This document shows positions 44,478 to 53,207 of a stretch of 64,000 bases of DNA, one piece after another. Position 1 is the first letter of the stretch. Each line of letters opens with the position of its first letter. The DNA lies in the NCBI RefSeq assembly GCF_018847975.1, contig NZ_CP072597.1, forward strand, positions 1,961,001-2,025,000, given 5' to 3'. The notes below the pieces were generated by a model. The model saw only the letters and a list, made by a program, of their open reading frames with translations. It had not been told where the DNA came from and searched no databases. Made by a program: the position numbers and the translations under genes. Source of the stretch: Lysobacter sp. K5869 (lineage in GTDB: Bacteria > Pseudomonadota > Gammaproteobacteria > Xanthomonadales > Xanthomonadaceae).

Positions 44478-44654
44478 ATGAAGATCGATCTGCGCACTGC
44501 CGTCTACGCGTCCATCGTGCTGGGCGCGCTGTCGCTCGCCGCCTGCAAGACCAAGGGCGAAACCACGCCGGACGCGCCGGCGTCCTCGTCCACGCCGTCG
44601 AGCGCGCCGGCCGACGCGACCACCACGCCGCCGCCGGCCAACGGCGGCGGTTGA
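44478..44654 (+). CDS. Small Thr/Pro-rich lipoprotein
   Basis: The 58-residue precursor has a signal peptide with lipobox LAAC (Cys23) and a 36-residue Ser/Thr/Pro/Ala tail ending NGGG. The entericidin-like size fits small outer-membrane lipoproteins of unknown role. The ribosome site is weak (TGAGGTG 14 bases upstream). Its upstream region shares a conserved element with that of the EF-hand protein at 51088. Confidence 0.6.
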   Translation: MKIDLRTAVYASIVLGALSLAACKTKGETTPDAPASSSTPSSAPADATTTPPPANGGG

Positions 44655-44912
44655 TCGCCGCGCTCCGGCCGGCTGGCCCGGCCGGAGCCCGCGACGAGTC
44701 GCCGGCTCGCGAACGCGATGCAAGCGCGGCTCGGCGACGGGTTCGGCTGAACGCGCCGCTCGGGCGATTCGAGCGGGCGCCTGGATAAGCGGCCGGCGAG
44801 GCCGCGGCGTCCAAGCTTCGATCGACACGAACCGGTTTACTCGGACGCAGCGCGGTTGGGCGAGTCGGCTGCGTTGCGTCCGCTTTTTCGGGCCGTCCGG
44901 CGCGAACGCCGC

Positions 44913-44989
44913 GGCTCAAGCCCCTCCCGCGCGGAGCCGCCCTCGACAAGCGGGCAACGACAACGGCGGCTGCGGGAGGGGCTTGAGCC
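44913..44989. repeat. Inverted repeat, GGCTCAAGCCCCTCCCGC family
   Basis: Perfect 18-bp arms GGCTCAAGCCCCTCCCGC (44913-44930) and its complement (44972-44989) enclose 41 bp. It lies in the 490-bp gap (44655-45144) between the small lipoprotein and the transglycosylase; I see no gene in that gap. It is different from the TGTAGGAG family. Confidence 0.75.
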
Positions 44990-45144
44990 CCGGCGCTCTC
45001 GCCGCCGCGAGCGGCCCGGCGCCCATGCATCCAAGGCCGTGCGGGCCCATCGGCGTGAGCGCGTCTTTACCTGAATGAACGTTTCGCCCGGCCCCTGACT
45101 TCCGGCGCTGTCCCGCCCCGCGCGCGGGCCTAGAATCGCGCCCC

Positions 45145-45945
45145 ATGACCGCCGCCTCCGCCCGCACCCGAGCCCTGCGCCTCGCCGCCGCCTTCGCGCT
45201 GCTGGCCGTGGCGAGCACGGCCGCGCAGGCGCGCACCGTGTACCGCTGCGTGCGCGACGGCACCGTCAGCCTCGCCACCGCGCCCGAACCCGGCTCGCGC
45301 TGCGAACCCAAGCAGTTCGACGACAACGCGGTGAAGCTGCCGAACCTGTGGGGCGAACTCGGCGTCATCAACGGCAACCTCTACGAACGCCAGCAAGACG
45401 GCAAGACCGTCTACAGCACGCGCAACCTGCCCGGCTCGGTGCGGGTGATGGGCTTCAGCGTGGCCACGCCGCCGGGCGAACCGGCGCATCCGGGCCTGGG
45501 CAAGGTCGGCAAGCCGCAGATCGACAAGTTCTCCGCGCAATTCCGCAGCGCCGCCAAGGCCAACGGCCTCGACGACGCATGGCTGCGCGCGATCGCCCAC
45601 GCCGAAAGCGGCTTCGACGCCAAGGCGGTGTCGAGCAAGGGCGCGCAAGGCGTGATGCAGCTGATGCCGGAAACCGCCAAGGAATACGGCGTCGGCGACC
45701 CGTTCTCCTCCGACGAATCGATCAACGCCGGCGCGCGCCACCTCAAATCGCTGCTGCGCCGCTACAACAACGACCTGACCCTGGCGACCGCCGCCTACAA
45801 CGCCGGCATCGGCACGGTGACCCGCTACCGCGGCGTGCCGCCGTATCGCGAAACGCAGGAGTACATCGCTAAGGTGGAGGCGTTGTTGCAGAGCTATCAG
45901 TTGGCGCTGGGGACGCGGAAGCCGGCGTTGCGCGCGGCGCAGTGA
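45145..45945 (+). CDS. Lytic transglycosylase, secreted (SLT family)
   Basis: The 266-residue protein has a signal peptide (cut after AQA). An N-terminal DUF4124-like segment (VYRCVRDGTVSLATAPEPGSRC) precedes a C-terminal SLT domain: AIAHAESGFDAKAVSSKGAQ with catalytic Glu, GVMQLMPETAKEYGV, and ATAAYNAGIGTV. It cleaves glycan strands of peptidoglycan, producing 1,6-anhydro ends. TAGAAT (45131-45136) ends eight bases before the ATG and there is no Shine-Dalgarno, suggesting a leaderless message. Confidence 0.88.
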   Translation: MTAASARTRALRLAAAFALLAVASTAAQARTVYRCVRDGTVSLATAPEPGSRCEPKQFDDNAVKLPNLWGELGVINGNLYERQQDGKTVYSTRNLPGSVRVMGFSVATPPGEPAHPGLGKVGKPQIDKFSAQFRSAAKANGLDDAWLRAIAHAESGFDAKAVSSKGAQGVMQLMPETAKEYGVGDPFSSDESINAGARHLKSLLRRYNNDLTLATAAYNAGIGTVTRYRGVPPYRETQEYIAKVEALLQSYQLALGTRKPALRAAQ

Positions 45946-46117
45946 AGCAGGAGGTAGCGGATAGGAGTTAGGAGATAGCGAAAAGCCCGCGCCGCGATGG
46001 CGCGGAGTTGGCGGACAAAAAAAGCGGGCCGAAGCCCGCTTTTTTTATTGGAAGTTTCGCGCGAGCCGACGAACCGCCTCCGCTATCTCCTAACTTCTAT
46101 CCGCTAACTTCTGCTTC
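45944..46117. repeat. Long imperfect inverted repeat around a terminator
   Basis: The 37-bp left arm (45944-45980, containing TAGCGGATAGGAGTTAGGAG) pairs with 46081-46117 with about four mismatches. Each arm touches the stop codon of one of the two convergent genes, and the bidirectional terminator sits in the centre. The GGAGTTAGGAGATAG-type sequence looks like an interspersed repeat rather than gene sequence. Confidence 0.75.
46017..46047. terminator. Bidirectional rho-independent terminator
   Basis: AGCGGGC (46023-46029), loop CGAA, GCCCGCT (46034-46040), flanked by seven A on the left and seven T on the right. It serves both the transglycosylase and the sugar dehydrogenase genes. Confidence 0.9.
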
Positions 46118-47255
46118 AAATAGGAGTAAGCCGCAACAGCCGCGCATTCGCCCCATCCTCCAACAGCCACACATCGCCGTTCGGCCCTTGCTCGACCTCG
46201 CGGATGCGCTTGCCCATCGGATAGCGCTCGGCTTCCGCCGCGGTGTTGCCGTTGAACTTGACCCGCACCAGCGCCTGCGAGGCGAGGCCGCCGATCAAGC
46301 CGCTGCCGGCCCAGTTCGGGAAGCGCGTGCCCGAATAGATCACGAAGCCGGCCGGCGCGATCACCGGCGTCCACCACGCTTCCGGGGCGTTGAGGTCGGG
46401 GCGGGTGTTGTGGCGCGGGATCGGCGTGCCGTCGTAGTGATCGCCCTGCGACACCAGCGGCCAGCCGTAGTTGGAGCCGCGCTCGATCAGGTTGAGCTCG
46501 TCGCCGCCCATCGGGCCCATCTCGTGGATCCACAGCTTGTTCTGCGCATCGAAGGCGATGCCGAGCAGGTTGCGGTGGCCGTACGACCACACCGTCGCGG
46601 CGACGCCGCCGCGGCTGTAGAAGGGATTGTCGGTCGGCACGCTGCCGTCGTCGTTGAGGCGGATGACCTTGCCCAGCGGCGAATTGAGATCCTGCGCGGG
46701 GTCGAACTTCTGCCGTTCGCTGGAGGTGATCCACAGCTTGCGGTCCGGCCCGAACGCGAGGCGATGGCCGTAGTGGTTGCTGCCGGTGACCTTCGGCTGG
46801 CGCCAGATCACCTGCAGATTGCTCAGCGAACCGCCGGAGCTGGTGAGGTTGAGCTTGGCGCGCGCGACGGTGGCCCCGGCGGTGCCGCTGGTCGTGCCTT
46901 TCTCGGCGTAGCTGATGTAGATCAGGCTATTGGTGGCGAACTGCGGATGCAGGATCACGTCGCCGAAACCGCCTTGGCCGCCGTAGGCCACGGCCGGCAC
47001 GCCGGTGATGGTCTGCGCGCTGCCGCCGATGGTCAGCACCTTGAGCACGCCGCGCTTTTCGGTGACCAACAAACGGCCGTTGGGCAGGAAGGTCATCGCC
47101 CACGGTTCGTTGAAGCGCGCCACTTCGGTGGCGGTGAACGGATTGGCCTTGGCCGCGGCGGCGGCCGGTGCGGTTGCGGTGTCGTGCGCGAGCGCGGCGG
47201 TCGCGGGCAGTGCCAGCGCGGCGGCGCACAGCAGGCTGAGCGGGTTGAGTTTCAT
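46116..47255 (-). CDS. PQQ-type soluble aldose sugar dehydrogenase (YliI-like)
   Basis: The 379-residue protein has a signal peptide ending ALA before His and a six-bladed propeller of the glucose/sorbosone dehydrogenase family. Motifs include [57 protein letters not shown] and [10 protein letters not shown]. Members bind PQQ and calcium and oxidise aldose sugars in the periplasm. The start at 47255 fits the signal peptide. Confidence 0.85.
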   Translation of the reverse strand: MKLNPLSLLCAAALALPATAALAHDTATAPAAAAAKANPFTATEVARFNEPWAMTFLPNGRLLVTEKRGVLKVLTIGGSAQTITGVPAVAYGGQGGFGDVILHPQFATNSLIYISYAEKGTTSGTAGATVARAKLNLTSSGGSLSNLQVIWRQPKVTGSNHYGHRLAFGPDRKLWITSSERQKFDPAQDLNSPLGKVIRLNDDGSVPTDNPFYSRGGVAATVWSYGHRNLLGIAFDAQNKLWIHEMGPMGGDELNLIERGSNYGWPLVSQGDHYDGTPIPRHNTRPDLNAPEAWWTPVIAPAGFVIYSGTRFPNWAGSGLIGGLASQALVRVKFNGNTAAEAERYPMGKRIREVEQGPNGDVWLLEDGANARLLRLTPI

Positions 47256-47492
47256 CGCGGTTCTCCGGCGTGGGGCGTGGGGAAGGCCGGCCGAGAGTGC
47301 CACCCGCCGCGCGCGCGATCTTGCGACCGCCTCGGCAATTCGCCGCGCGCACGCGGGCACCGCGAACGATCTTCAACCGCGATCACGCGCGCAATGAGGC
47401 TTGCGCGCTAGGAAATCGTAAGCGGGCGAGATGCCGCGCCGCGCACGGCTGCATCGGCGCCGTACCGCGGTCACGCGAATGCTGCACGTGCG

Positions 47493-47536
47493 CGCGCGAC
47501 GCGCGAGCGCGTCGCGCGTTGCGAACGCGCGTTCGC
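47493..47536. repeat. Two adjacent GC-rich palindromes
   Basis: CGCGCGACGCGC-GA-GCGCGTCGCGCG (47493-47518) is followed at 47521-47536 by the perfect palindrome GCGAACGCGCGTTCGC. They lie in the 341-bp gap (47256-47596) between the DUF1269-like gene and the sugar dehydrogenase gene, both on the minus strand. No other feature was seen in that gap. Confidence 0.55.
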
Positions 47537-47596
47537 TTGTATACGCGCGTGGGCGCACCGCGCCGTCGCGCAGTCGCGCCTGTGTCGACCCGCGCT

Positions 47597-48099
47597 TCAG
47601 GCGAAGGCTTTCGGCGCGTCGAACGGCAGGATCTCCACGCCGGCCGCGCGCGTCAGCACATAGGCTTCGGCGCGACCGAGCAGATCGCGGTCGCCGTCGA
47701 TCACCACCAGGATGCGGCCGGCGCGGATATGCGCGTCGAACTTGCGCCGGATCGGATCGGGCAGCGACGAGCCCACCAAGGCCGAGGCCCAACAGCCGAC
47801 CATCGCGCCGGCGGCCAGCGCCGCCGCGGTGCCGGCGACGGTCAGGCCGATCGGCGTCACCACCACCGCGAGCAAGCCGGCGAGCAAGCCGGCCGCGCCG
47901 CCGTAGCCGGCGCCGCGCAAGGCCGCGGGCATCAAATCGGTGTCGGCTTCCTTGCGTTCGTTGGGAATCGATTCGAGCTCGATGTCCGAGCGCGCGATCA
48001 ACAAAATATCGTCGTCGCGCACGCCGGCTTCGCGCGCGGCGTCCATCGCCGCTTGCGCACGATCAAATCGGGAGTGCTGAACACATGGCGGGTTTTCAT
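47597..48099 (-). pseudogene. DUF1269-like membrane protein gene with a 5' frameshift
   Basis: The main frame encodes MDAAREAGVRDDD onward (from 48046), with a two-helix Gly-rich segment (GAGYGGAAGLLAGLLAVVV, AGTAAALAAGAMVGCWASAL) and a C-terminal IRAGRILVVIDGD strand. A well-formed start, ATG at 48099 with GGAGGG upstream, reads MKTRHVFSTPDLIV, the expected N terminus, but leaves the frame at about 48058-48062. One extra base there would join it to AQAAMDAAREAGV. Either a one-base deletion has damaged the gene or the sequence has an error; translation from 48046 would lack the first strand. Confidence 0.65.
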
Positions 48100-48351
48100 T
48101 TCGCCCTCCGCGCGCCGCCGTCGCTGGCGTTCCCGAGGGAGCGCCGGTCGCACCGGTCCGGCACGGCGGCGTAGCCAGCCGGGCCGTGTGCCGCCAGCGT
48201 CCGCCGCATCGGGTTAAGACGCGGTGAGCCGACCGTCGGTCGGCCGCCGCCAGGGGTGAGAAACGTCACTGGACGGCCGCCGGCCGCGCCGCGCATCCTG
48301 CCGGCGCGGTGCTCCGCATCGCCCGTCCGCCATCGCCGCCCGGAGTCGCGC

Positions 48352-48540
48352 ATGCTGCCCAGCGTGGAAGTGCACTGTCCCTATTGCGGCGAACCGATCG
48401 AGTTGCTGATCGACGAATCCGCCGGCGATCAGCGCTATATCGAAGACTGCCAAGTCTGCTGCCGCCCGATCGTGGTCATGGTCAGCGCGGACGGCGACGG
48501 CGAGCCCGCGGTGGCGGTGTACGCGGAGAACGACGCATGA
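48352..48540 (+). CDS. CPXCG-type Cys-rich small protein
   Basis: The 62-residue protein begins with VHCPYCGEPIELLID and then DCQVCCRPIVVMV, two CxxC knuckles forming a zinc ribbon. This is the CPXCG-motif family. It overlaps the next gene (ATGA). Function unknown. Confidence 0.85.
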   Translation: MLPSVEVHCPYCGEPIELLIDESAGDQRYIEDCQVCCRPIVVMVSADGDGEPAVAVYAENDA

Positions 48541-49445
48541 CGCGCGCCGCGCTGGCCGCGGCGGCGCTGGGTTTGGTCGCGGGCGCGGCGATGGCGGCGG
48601 TGCCGGGCTTCGGCGCGCGCGGCGAAACCGTCGAACCGTGGGCGCCACCGCGCATCGCCAGCGCGCGCTTCGAGTCGCATCCGGCGTTCGATCCGCGCAA
48701 CGGCGATCTTTATTTCGTGCGCAGCGCGCCGGATTTCACCGGCTGGCGCATCGTCGTCAGCCATTGCGGCGCCGACGGCTGGAGCGAACCGATCGAACCG
48801 TCCTTCGCCGGCGACGGCGTCGAGGCCGATCCGTGGTTCGCGCCGGACGGACGCACGCTGTACTTCATTTCCTCGCGCAGCCCCGACGGCGTCGCGCCGC
48901 CGGCGGGCGGCAAGCGCAAGGATCTCGATCTGTGGCGGGTCGAACGCGACGCGCACGGGCAATGGGGCCGGCCGCAGCGCCTGCCCGAGCCGGTGAATTC
49001 GCCCGGCGCCGAATGGTTCCCGCGGCTCGCGCCGGACGGCTGGCTGTATTTCGGCTCCACCGGCCGCCCCGGCGGCCTGGGCAAGACCGATCTGTGGCGC
49101 GCGCGCCAAGGCCGCGACGGCGCGTGGACGGTGGAGAACCTCGGCCCCCATCTCAACACCGCCGACGACGAGTACGAACCCTTGGTGTCGGCCGACGGCA
49201 AGCGCATGGTGCTGATGGCGGCCGATGGACTGTACGAAAGCCGGCGGACCGCGAAAGGCTGGTCGCAGCGGGTCAAGCTCGGTCCCAAGATCGACGCCAA
49301 CGGCAGCGAGATCGGCGCGTTGCTGTCGCCGGACGGGCATTCGATGCTGTTCGCGCGCGACCTCAAGGGCGAGCGCTCCGGCGAATTTTTCCTCTGGCGC
49401 GACGGCAAGGGCGATCCGAACTGGCCGCCGCGCTGCCCGCGTTGA
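48537..49445 (+). CDS. Exported PD40/WD40-like beta-propeller protein
   Basis: The 302-residue protein has a signal peptide (ends AMA). Repeated PD40 units follow: SHPAFDPRNGDLYFV, ADPWFAPDGRTLYFISSR, WFPRLAPDGWLYFGST, YEPLVSADGKRMVLM and IGALLSPDGHSMLFAR. It resembles TolB-like propellers and probably binds a partner in the periplasm. It is coupled to the upstream CPXCG gene by ATGA overlap. Confidence 0.78.
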   Translation: MTRAALAAAALGLVAGAAMAAVPGFGARGETVEPWAPPRIASARFESHPAFDPRNGDLYFVRSAPDFTGWRIVVSHCGADGWSEPIEPSFAGDGVEADPWFAPDGRTLYFISSRSPDGVAPPAGGKRKDLDLWRVERDAHGQWGRPQRLPEPVNSPGAEWFPRLAPDGWLYFGSTGRPGGLGKTDLWRARQGRDGAWTVENLGPHLNTADDEYEPLVSADGKRMVLMAADGLYESRRTAKGWSQRVKLGPKIDANGSEIGALLSPDGHSMLFARDLKGERSGEFFLWRDGKGDPNWPPRCPR

Positions 49446-49447
49446 CG

Positions 49448-50611
49448 ATGGAACCCGCATCGATGCCGACCCACGCGCGCGGCGCCGCGCCCGCCACCTT
49501 GTCCGCGCGCGCGCTCAACCGCGCCTTGCTGGCGCGGCAATCGCTGCTCGAACGCAGCGCGCAATCGCCGGTGGAGATGGTCGAGCGCTTGGTCGGAGTG
49601 CAGGCGCAGGCGCCGAATCCGCCGTATCTGGGGCTGTGGACGCGCTTGCAGCGGTTCGCGCTGGACGATCTGACCGCGGACTTGCGCGAACGCCGCATCG
49701 TCCGCGCGACCATGATGCGCGGCACCTTGCATCTGGTCAGCGCCGGCGACTATCGCGCGCTGCGTCCGGTGCTGCAGCCGGTGCTGCGGCGTTTGTCGCT
49801 CGCCAGCGGCCACGCCAAGGCCTTGCGAGGTTTGGAACTCGAATCGCTGCGGCGCGCCGGCTTCGATGCCTTGCGCGCCGCGCCGCTCAGCGCCACCGCC
49901 TTGGGCGAGGCGCTGCGCGCGCATTGGCCCGAACGCGACTGCGGCGAACTCGCGCTGCTGGTGCGCAACACCGAAGCGCTGGTGCACGTGCCGCCGGCCG
50001 GGCAATGGGATTGGCACAAGCCGGCGACCTTCGCCACGGCGCTGGATTGGCTCGGCGAGGCGGTGGCCGATCAAGCCCCGCAGAGCGCCGAGGACGCGAT
50101 GGCGCTGCGTTATCTCGGCGCGTTCGGTCCCGCCAGCGCGCGCGATCTGGCCGCGTGGTCGGGCTTGTCCGCGCCGGCCGAGCGCTTGCAGCGGCTGCGG
50201 CCGAAGCTGCGCGTGTTCCGCGACGAAGACGGCGCGGAACTGTTCGACCTGCCCGACGCGCCGCGGCCGCCGCCGGAACTGCCGGCGCCGGCGCGCTTGC
50301 TGCCGGAGTTCGACAACGTATTGCTCGCGCACGCGCGGCGCGAGCGCATCCTCGACGAATCCGTGCGCGCGGCGGTCTACACCCGCAACGGCCTGGTCGC
50401 CGCGACCGTGCTGGTGGACGGCTTCGTCGCCGGCACCTGGAAGCTGCAGCGCGACGCGCGCTCGGCGACGCTGACCATTTCGCCGTTCCGCCGCCTCGCT
50501 GCGGCCGATCGAGCCGAGTTGGAAACGCAGGCGGCCGATTGCCTGCGCGTCGCGGCGGGGGATCGCGAGCGGCGTGAGGTGCGCTTCGCGCGGGTGCAGC
50601 GGCCGGTCTAG
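49448..50611 (+). CDS. Winged helix DNA-binding domain protein (HTH_42, YcaQ/AlkX-like)
   Basis: The 387-residue protein has the HTH_42 pattern: LNRALLARQSLLERS, VERLVGVQAQAPNPPYLGLWTRL, RRIVRATMMRGTLHLVSAGDY, ALRYLGAFGPASARDLAAWSGL, and late LLPEFDNVLLAH. E. coli YcaQ of this fold unhooks interstrand DNA cross-links; the present protein is of the short actinobacterial-type subgroup and its role is not proven. It starts three bases after the propeller gene stop, without a Shine-Dalgarno, so it is probably coupled. Confidence 0.78.
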   Translation: MEPASMPTHARGAAPATLSARALNRALLARQSLLERSAQSPVEMVERLVGVQAQAPNPPYLGLWTRLQRFALDDLTADLRERRIVRATMMRGTLHLVSAGDYRALRPVLQPVLRRLSLASGHAKALRGLELESLRRAGFDALRAAPLSATALGEALRAHWPERDCGELALLVRNTEALVHVPPAGQWDWHKPATFATALDWLGEAVADQAPQSAEDAMALRYLGAFGPASARDLAAWSGLSAPAERLQRLRPKLRVFRDEDGAELFDLPDAPRPPPELPAPARLLPEFDNVLLAHARRERILDESVRAAVYTRNGLVAATVLVDGFVAGTWKLQRDARSATLTISPFRRLAAADRAELETQAADCLRVAAGDRERREVRFARVQRPV

Positions 50612-50658
50612 CTTCGGGACGATGCGCTTGTGCTGGGCGGTGTGCGGGTTCGGCAAGA

Positions 50659-50731
50659 GCCAGAAACGAGTGAAGAGGAACGAGGAACGAGTCGAGCACT
50701 CGTTCCTCGTTCCTCTTCACTCGTTTCTGGC
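50659..50731. repeat. Perfect 34-bp inverted repeat
   Basis: Arm 50659-50692 (starting GCCAGAAACGAGTGAAGAGG) and arm 50698-50731 are exact complements around CGAGC. Inside each arm GAGGAAC/GAGGAAC is a short direct repeat. It lies just after the HTH_42 gene in the 476-bp gap 50612-51087. No T-run follows, so it is a repeat element rather than a classical terminator. Confidence 0.85.
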
Positions 50732-50796
50732 CCGCAACAGATCTGGCTCCGCAACAGACCGCAAACGCAGCACGTACCAGCGCGTCGCACCGCCGT

Positions 50797-50944
50797 TTCG
50801 TAAAGGTTGTGTTGCATTCAGCCAATCGCGACGAACGAAGCGCTAACGATTTGCCGCCGCGGGTCACGTTTTGCCGTGCCGCGTCGCCGCGATCCGTGCG
50901 GCGCCTAACGCCTGCGCGCGGCGCAGTGGTTAAGCCAACGTAGC
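50797..50944 (+). promoter_or_regulatory. Upstream element of the EF-hand gene, shared with 44134-44269
   Basis: TTCGTAAAGGTTGTGTTGCA at 50797, then GCCTAACGC at 50903 and TGGTTAAGCCAACGTAGC at 50927. The same blocks occur in the same order upstream of the small lipoprotein gene. Both downstream genes encode exported proteins, so a shared regulator or promoter type is plausible. Confidence 0.6.
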
Positions 50945-51087
50945 TTTAACTCTTGCGCGCGGTGATCGGTTCAGAACCGCATCGGCAAGGTTGGCCCCGT
51001 GCTTCGCAGCACCTCACGCCATGCGATCCGCCGACGACGAGGCGGCGGTCGCGAACCACGGCCCACTTATTCGAGGAGTACCGACGA

Positions 51088-51471
51088 ATGAACATCAAGT
51101 CCCGCAAGCCGCTGATCGCCGCTCTGGCCCTGACCGCCGCGCTGTCCGCGCCGATGGCGTTCGCTCAGTCGGCCTCCGAGCAGGCGCCTCCGGGCGGCGA
51201 TGCCGCCGCGCCGGCCGCCGCCGCCCAGGATCCGGCCGCGACCGCTGCGCCGGCGCCGAGCGCGCCGAAGAAGAGCTGGGCCGACGTCGACACCGACAAG
51301 AGCGGCAACCTCAGCAAGGGCGAGGCCGCGGCCGTGCCGGCGCTGAGTCAGGTGTTCGAGCAGGCCGACACCGACGCCAACGGCCAGCTGACGCCGGACG
51401 AGTACAAGAATTACGTCGCCAAGGCCCAGTCGGGCGGCGGCGCCGCCAGCGGCAAGAGCGGCGGCAAGTAA
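51088..51471 (+). CDS. Exported EF-hand protein
   Basis: The 127-residue protein has a signal peptide ending AFA before Gln, then an Ala/Pro-rich linker. Two EF-hand loops follow, DVDTDKSGNLSKGE and DTDANGQLTPDE, with Asp/Asn/Ser and closing Glu at the calcium ligand positions. It probably binds calcium in the periplasm. GAGGAG precedes the ATG. A strong terminator follows. Confidence 0.85.
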   Translation: MNIKSRKPLIAALALTAALSAPMAFAQSASEQAPPGGDAAAPAAAAQDPAATAAPAPSAPKKSWADVDTDKSGNLSKGEAAAVPALSQVFEQADTDANGQLTPDEYKNYVAKAQSGGGAASGKSGGK

Positions 51472-51537
51472 GCGAAAGTCAGGGCGGCCGGGGGTGCCCG
51501 GCCGTCCCCTTGGGGTGCAGGAGTTCCTGCGTTGTGC

Positions 51538-51567
51538 GAAGGGCGGCTTCGGCCGCCCTTCTTTTTT
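51538..51567 (+). terminator. Rho-independent terminator after the EF-hand gene
   Basis: GAAGGGCGGC (51538-51547), TTCG tetraloop, GCCGCCCTTC (51552-51561), then TTTTTT. The 10-bp perfect stem with a UUCG loop is a very strong terminator. Confidence 0.92.
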
Positions 51568-51679
51568 GTGCGCGGCCGCGGGTTCGGTCCGAAGGCGCCG
51601 CCGCTGTGCGTGCTGTGGCGAAACCGCCCGCGCGTCCGCGCCGGCCGTCGGCGCGGCGCAAATGCGGGATAATCGGCGC

Positions 51680-52405
51680 ATGAGCGCACCCCTCCGCATG
51701 GTCGGCTTCGACGCCGACGACACCCTCTGGCGCAGCCAGGATTATTTCGATGAGGCCCAGCTCGATTTCGAGCGGATCGTCGGCCAGTACGTCGATCTCG
51801 GCGACGCGCGCCTGCACGAACGCCTGTACGAGATCGAGAAGAACAACATCGGCGTGTTCGGCTACGGCGTCAAAGGCATGACCTTGTCGATGATCGAGGC
51901 GGCGGTGGCGATCACCGGCCAGCGCATCAGCGCCAGCGACCTGCACCGCATCGTCGAGCTCGGCAAAGACTTGCTGCGGCATCCGGTGGAAATGCTGCCG
52001 GGGATTCCCGAAGCGGTGGCGGCGATCGCCGCGGATTTCGAAATCGTGCTGATCACCAAGGGCGACCTGTTCCACCAGGAAGCCAAGGTCAAACAGTGCG
52101 GCCTCGCCGACCTGTTCCGCCGCATCGAGATCGTCAGCGAGAAGGATGCGGGCACCTACGCCCGCCTGCTGCGCGAATTCGGTCTGCCGGCCGCGCAGTT
52201 CGCGATGATCGGCAACTCGCTGCGTTCGGACATCGCGCCGGTGCTGGAACTGGGCGGGTGGGGCATCCACGTCCCGTACCACACCACCTGGGCGCACGAG
52301 AACGAAGCCGAGGTGGCCGCCGACGCGCCGCGCCTGCGCCGGGTCGAGCGCGCCGCCGATCTGCCGCAAGCGGTGCGCGAACTGGCGCGCGCGGCCGCGG
52401 CCTGA
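51680..52405 (+). CDS. HAD-family hydrolase
   Basis: The 241-residue protein starts LRMVGFDADDTLW (DxD nucleophile motif), has IVLITKGDLFHQEAK (Thr/Lys motif) and FAMIGNSLRSDIAPVLELGGW (final Asp motif). It acts on small phosphorylated substrates; the specificity is not readable. GATAAT (51668-51673) ends six bases before the ATG and there is no Shine-Dalgarno, suggesting a leaderless message. Confidence 0.87.
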   Translation: MSAPLRMVGFDADDTLWRSQDYFDEAQLDFERIVGQYVDLGDARLHERLYEIEKNNIGVFGYGVKGMTLSMIEAAVAITGQRISASDLHRIVELGKDLLRHPVEMLPGIPEAVAAIAADFEIVLITKGDLFHQEAKVKQCGLADLFRRIEIVSEKDAGTYARLLREFGLPAAQFAMIGNSLRSDIAPVLELGGWGIHVPYHTTWAHENEAEVAADAPRLRRVERAADLPQAVRELARAAAA

Positions 52406-52539
52406 ACCCGCGGCCACGGTCGGCGCAACCGCGCCTGAGCGGCCGTGAAGGCGACGCGAACGGTTAAAAACCGGTTCACCGAGGGCGCGGCAAAGTCACA
52501 TCGCCCGCCGACGATGCGGGCATCCCCCAGGAGACCGCC

Positions 52540-53007
52540 ATGACCGCTCTTACCCGCTGGCTCGCCCCCGTCGCTCTCGCCGCCGGTCTCGGCGCGGCGG
52601 CCGTCGCGCTGCCGGCCCCCGCCCGCGCCGACGATCTGACCCGCGTGATCGTCGATATCGCCGACGTCATCGTGCGCAACAACACCCCGTACTGGCGTTA
52701 CGGCAACTACGGCTACGACGACCGCCTGGTCGTGGTCCGCGACCGTTGGGGCCGCCCGACCTACTACCGCAACGTCCCGCGCTACGCCGATTACCGCTAC
52801 CGCCCGGCGCCGCGCTACTACGCGAACGACCGCCGTTACTACGATCGCGACTGCAACCGCAGCGGCCGTTGCCGGACCACCTATTACGACGCCCGCTACG
52901 ACCGCCGTTACGACAATCGTTGGGACAACCGCTGGGACAACCGCCACTACGACCGCGGCCGCCACAACGGCCACTGGCGCGGCCGCGGCGACCGCGACGA
53001 CGATTGA
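52540..53007 (+). CDS. Exported Tyr/Arg/Asn-rich repetitive protein
   Basis: The 155-residue protein has a signal peptide ending ARA before Asp. DDLTRVIVDIADVIVRNNTP follows, and then a low-complexity region dominated by Tyr, Arg, Asn and Asp (RYDNRWDNRWDNRHYDR). Two Cys (RDCNRSGRCRT) are present. The composition suggests a surface or DNA/metal-binding extended chain. CAGGAG precedes the ATG. An ACCGGTT-type palindrome (CGGTTAAAAACCGG, about 52462) lies upstream. Function unknown. Confidence 0.7.
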   Translation: MTALTRWLAPVALAAGLGAAAVALPAPARADDLTRVIVDIADVIVRNNTPYWRYGNYGYDDRLVVVRDRWGRPTYYRNVPRYADYRYRPAPRYYANDRRYYDRDCNRSGRCRTTYYDARYDRRYDNRWDNRWDNRHYDRGRHNGHWRGRGDRDDD

Positions 53008-53053
53008 GTCGCGCTCGCCATCGGGCGGCGATCGCGCCGCGGCACGACCCACC

Positions 53054-53085
53054 ACGACGGCGCCTTTGGGCGCCGTCGTCGTTTG
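53054..53085 (+). terminator. Terminator after the Tyr/Arg-rich gene
   Basis: ACGACGGCGCC (53054-53064), loop TTTG, GGCGCCGTCGT (53069-53079), followed by CGTTT. The 11-bp stem is perfect. Confidence 0.75.
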
Positions 53086-53207
53086 CCGGCGATAGCGCCG
53101 GTCCGCGCCCCGCCCGCCGCGCGGCGGCAAGCGCAAGCCCGGAGTGATAGCCTGCCTTCCCCCGCGGCGCCGCCGGCGTCCGCGTTCCGTCCGCCCGAGG
53201 CCCGCCC

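Noticed and set aside
50659..50731. Rho-independent terminator
   Set aside because: The stem is long and perfect, but there is no T-run on either side and the arms are not GC-biased; it fits an interspersed inverted repeat.
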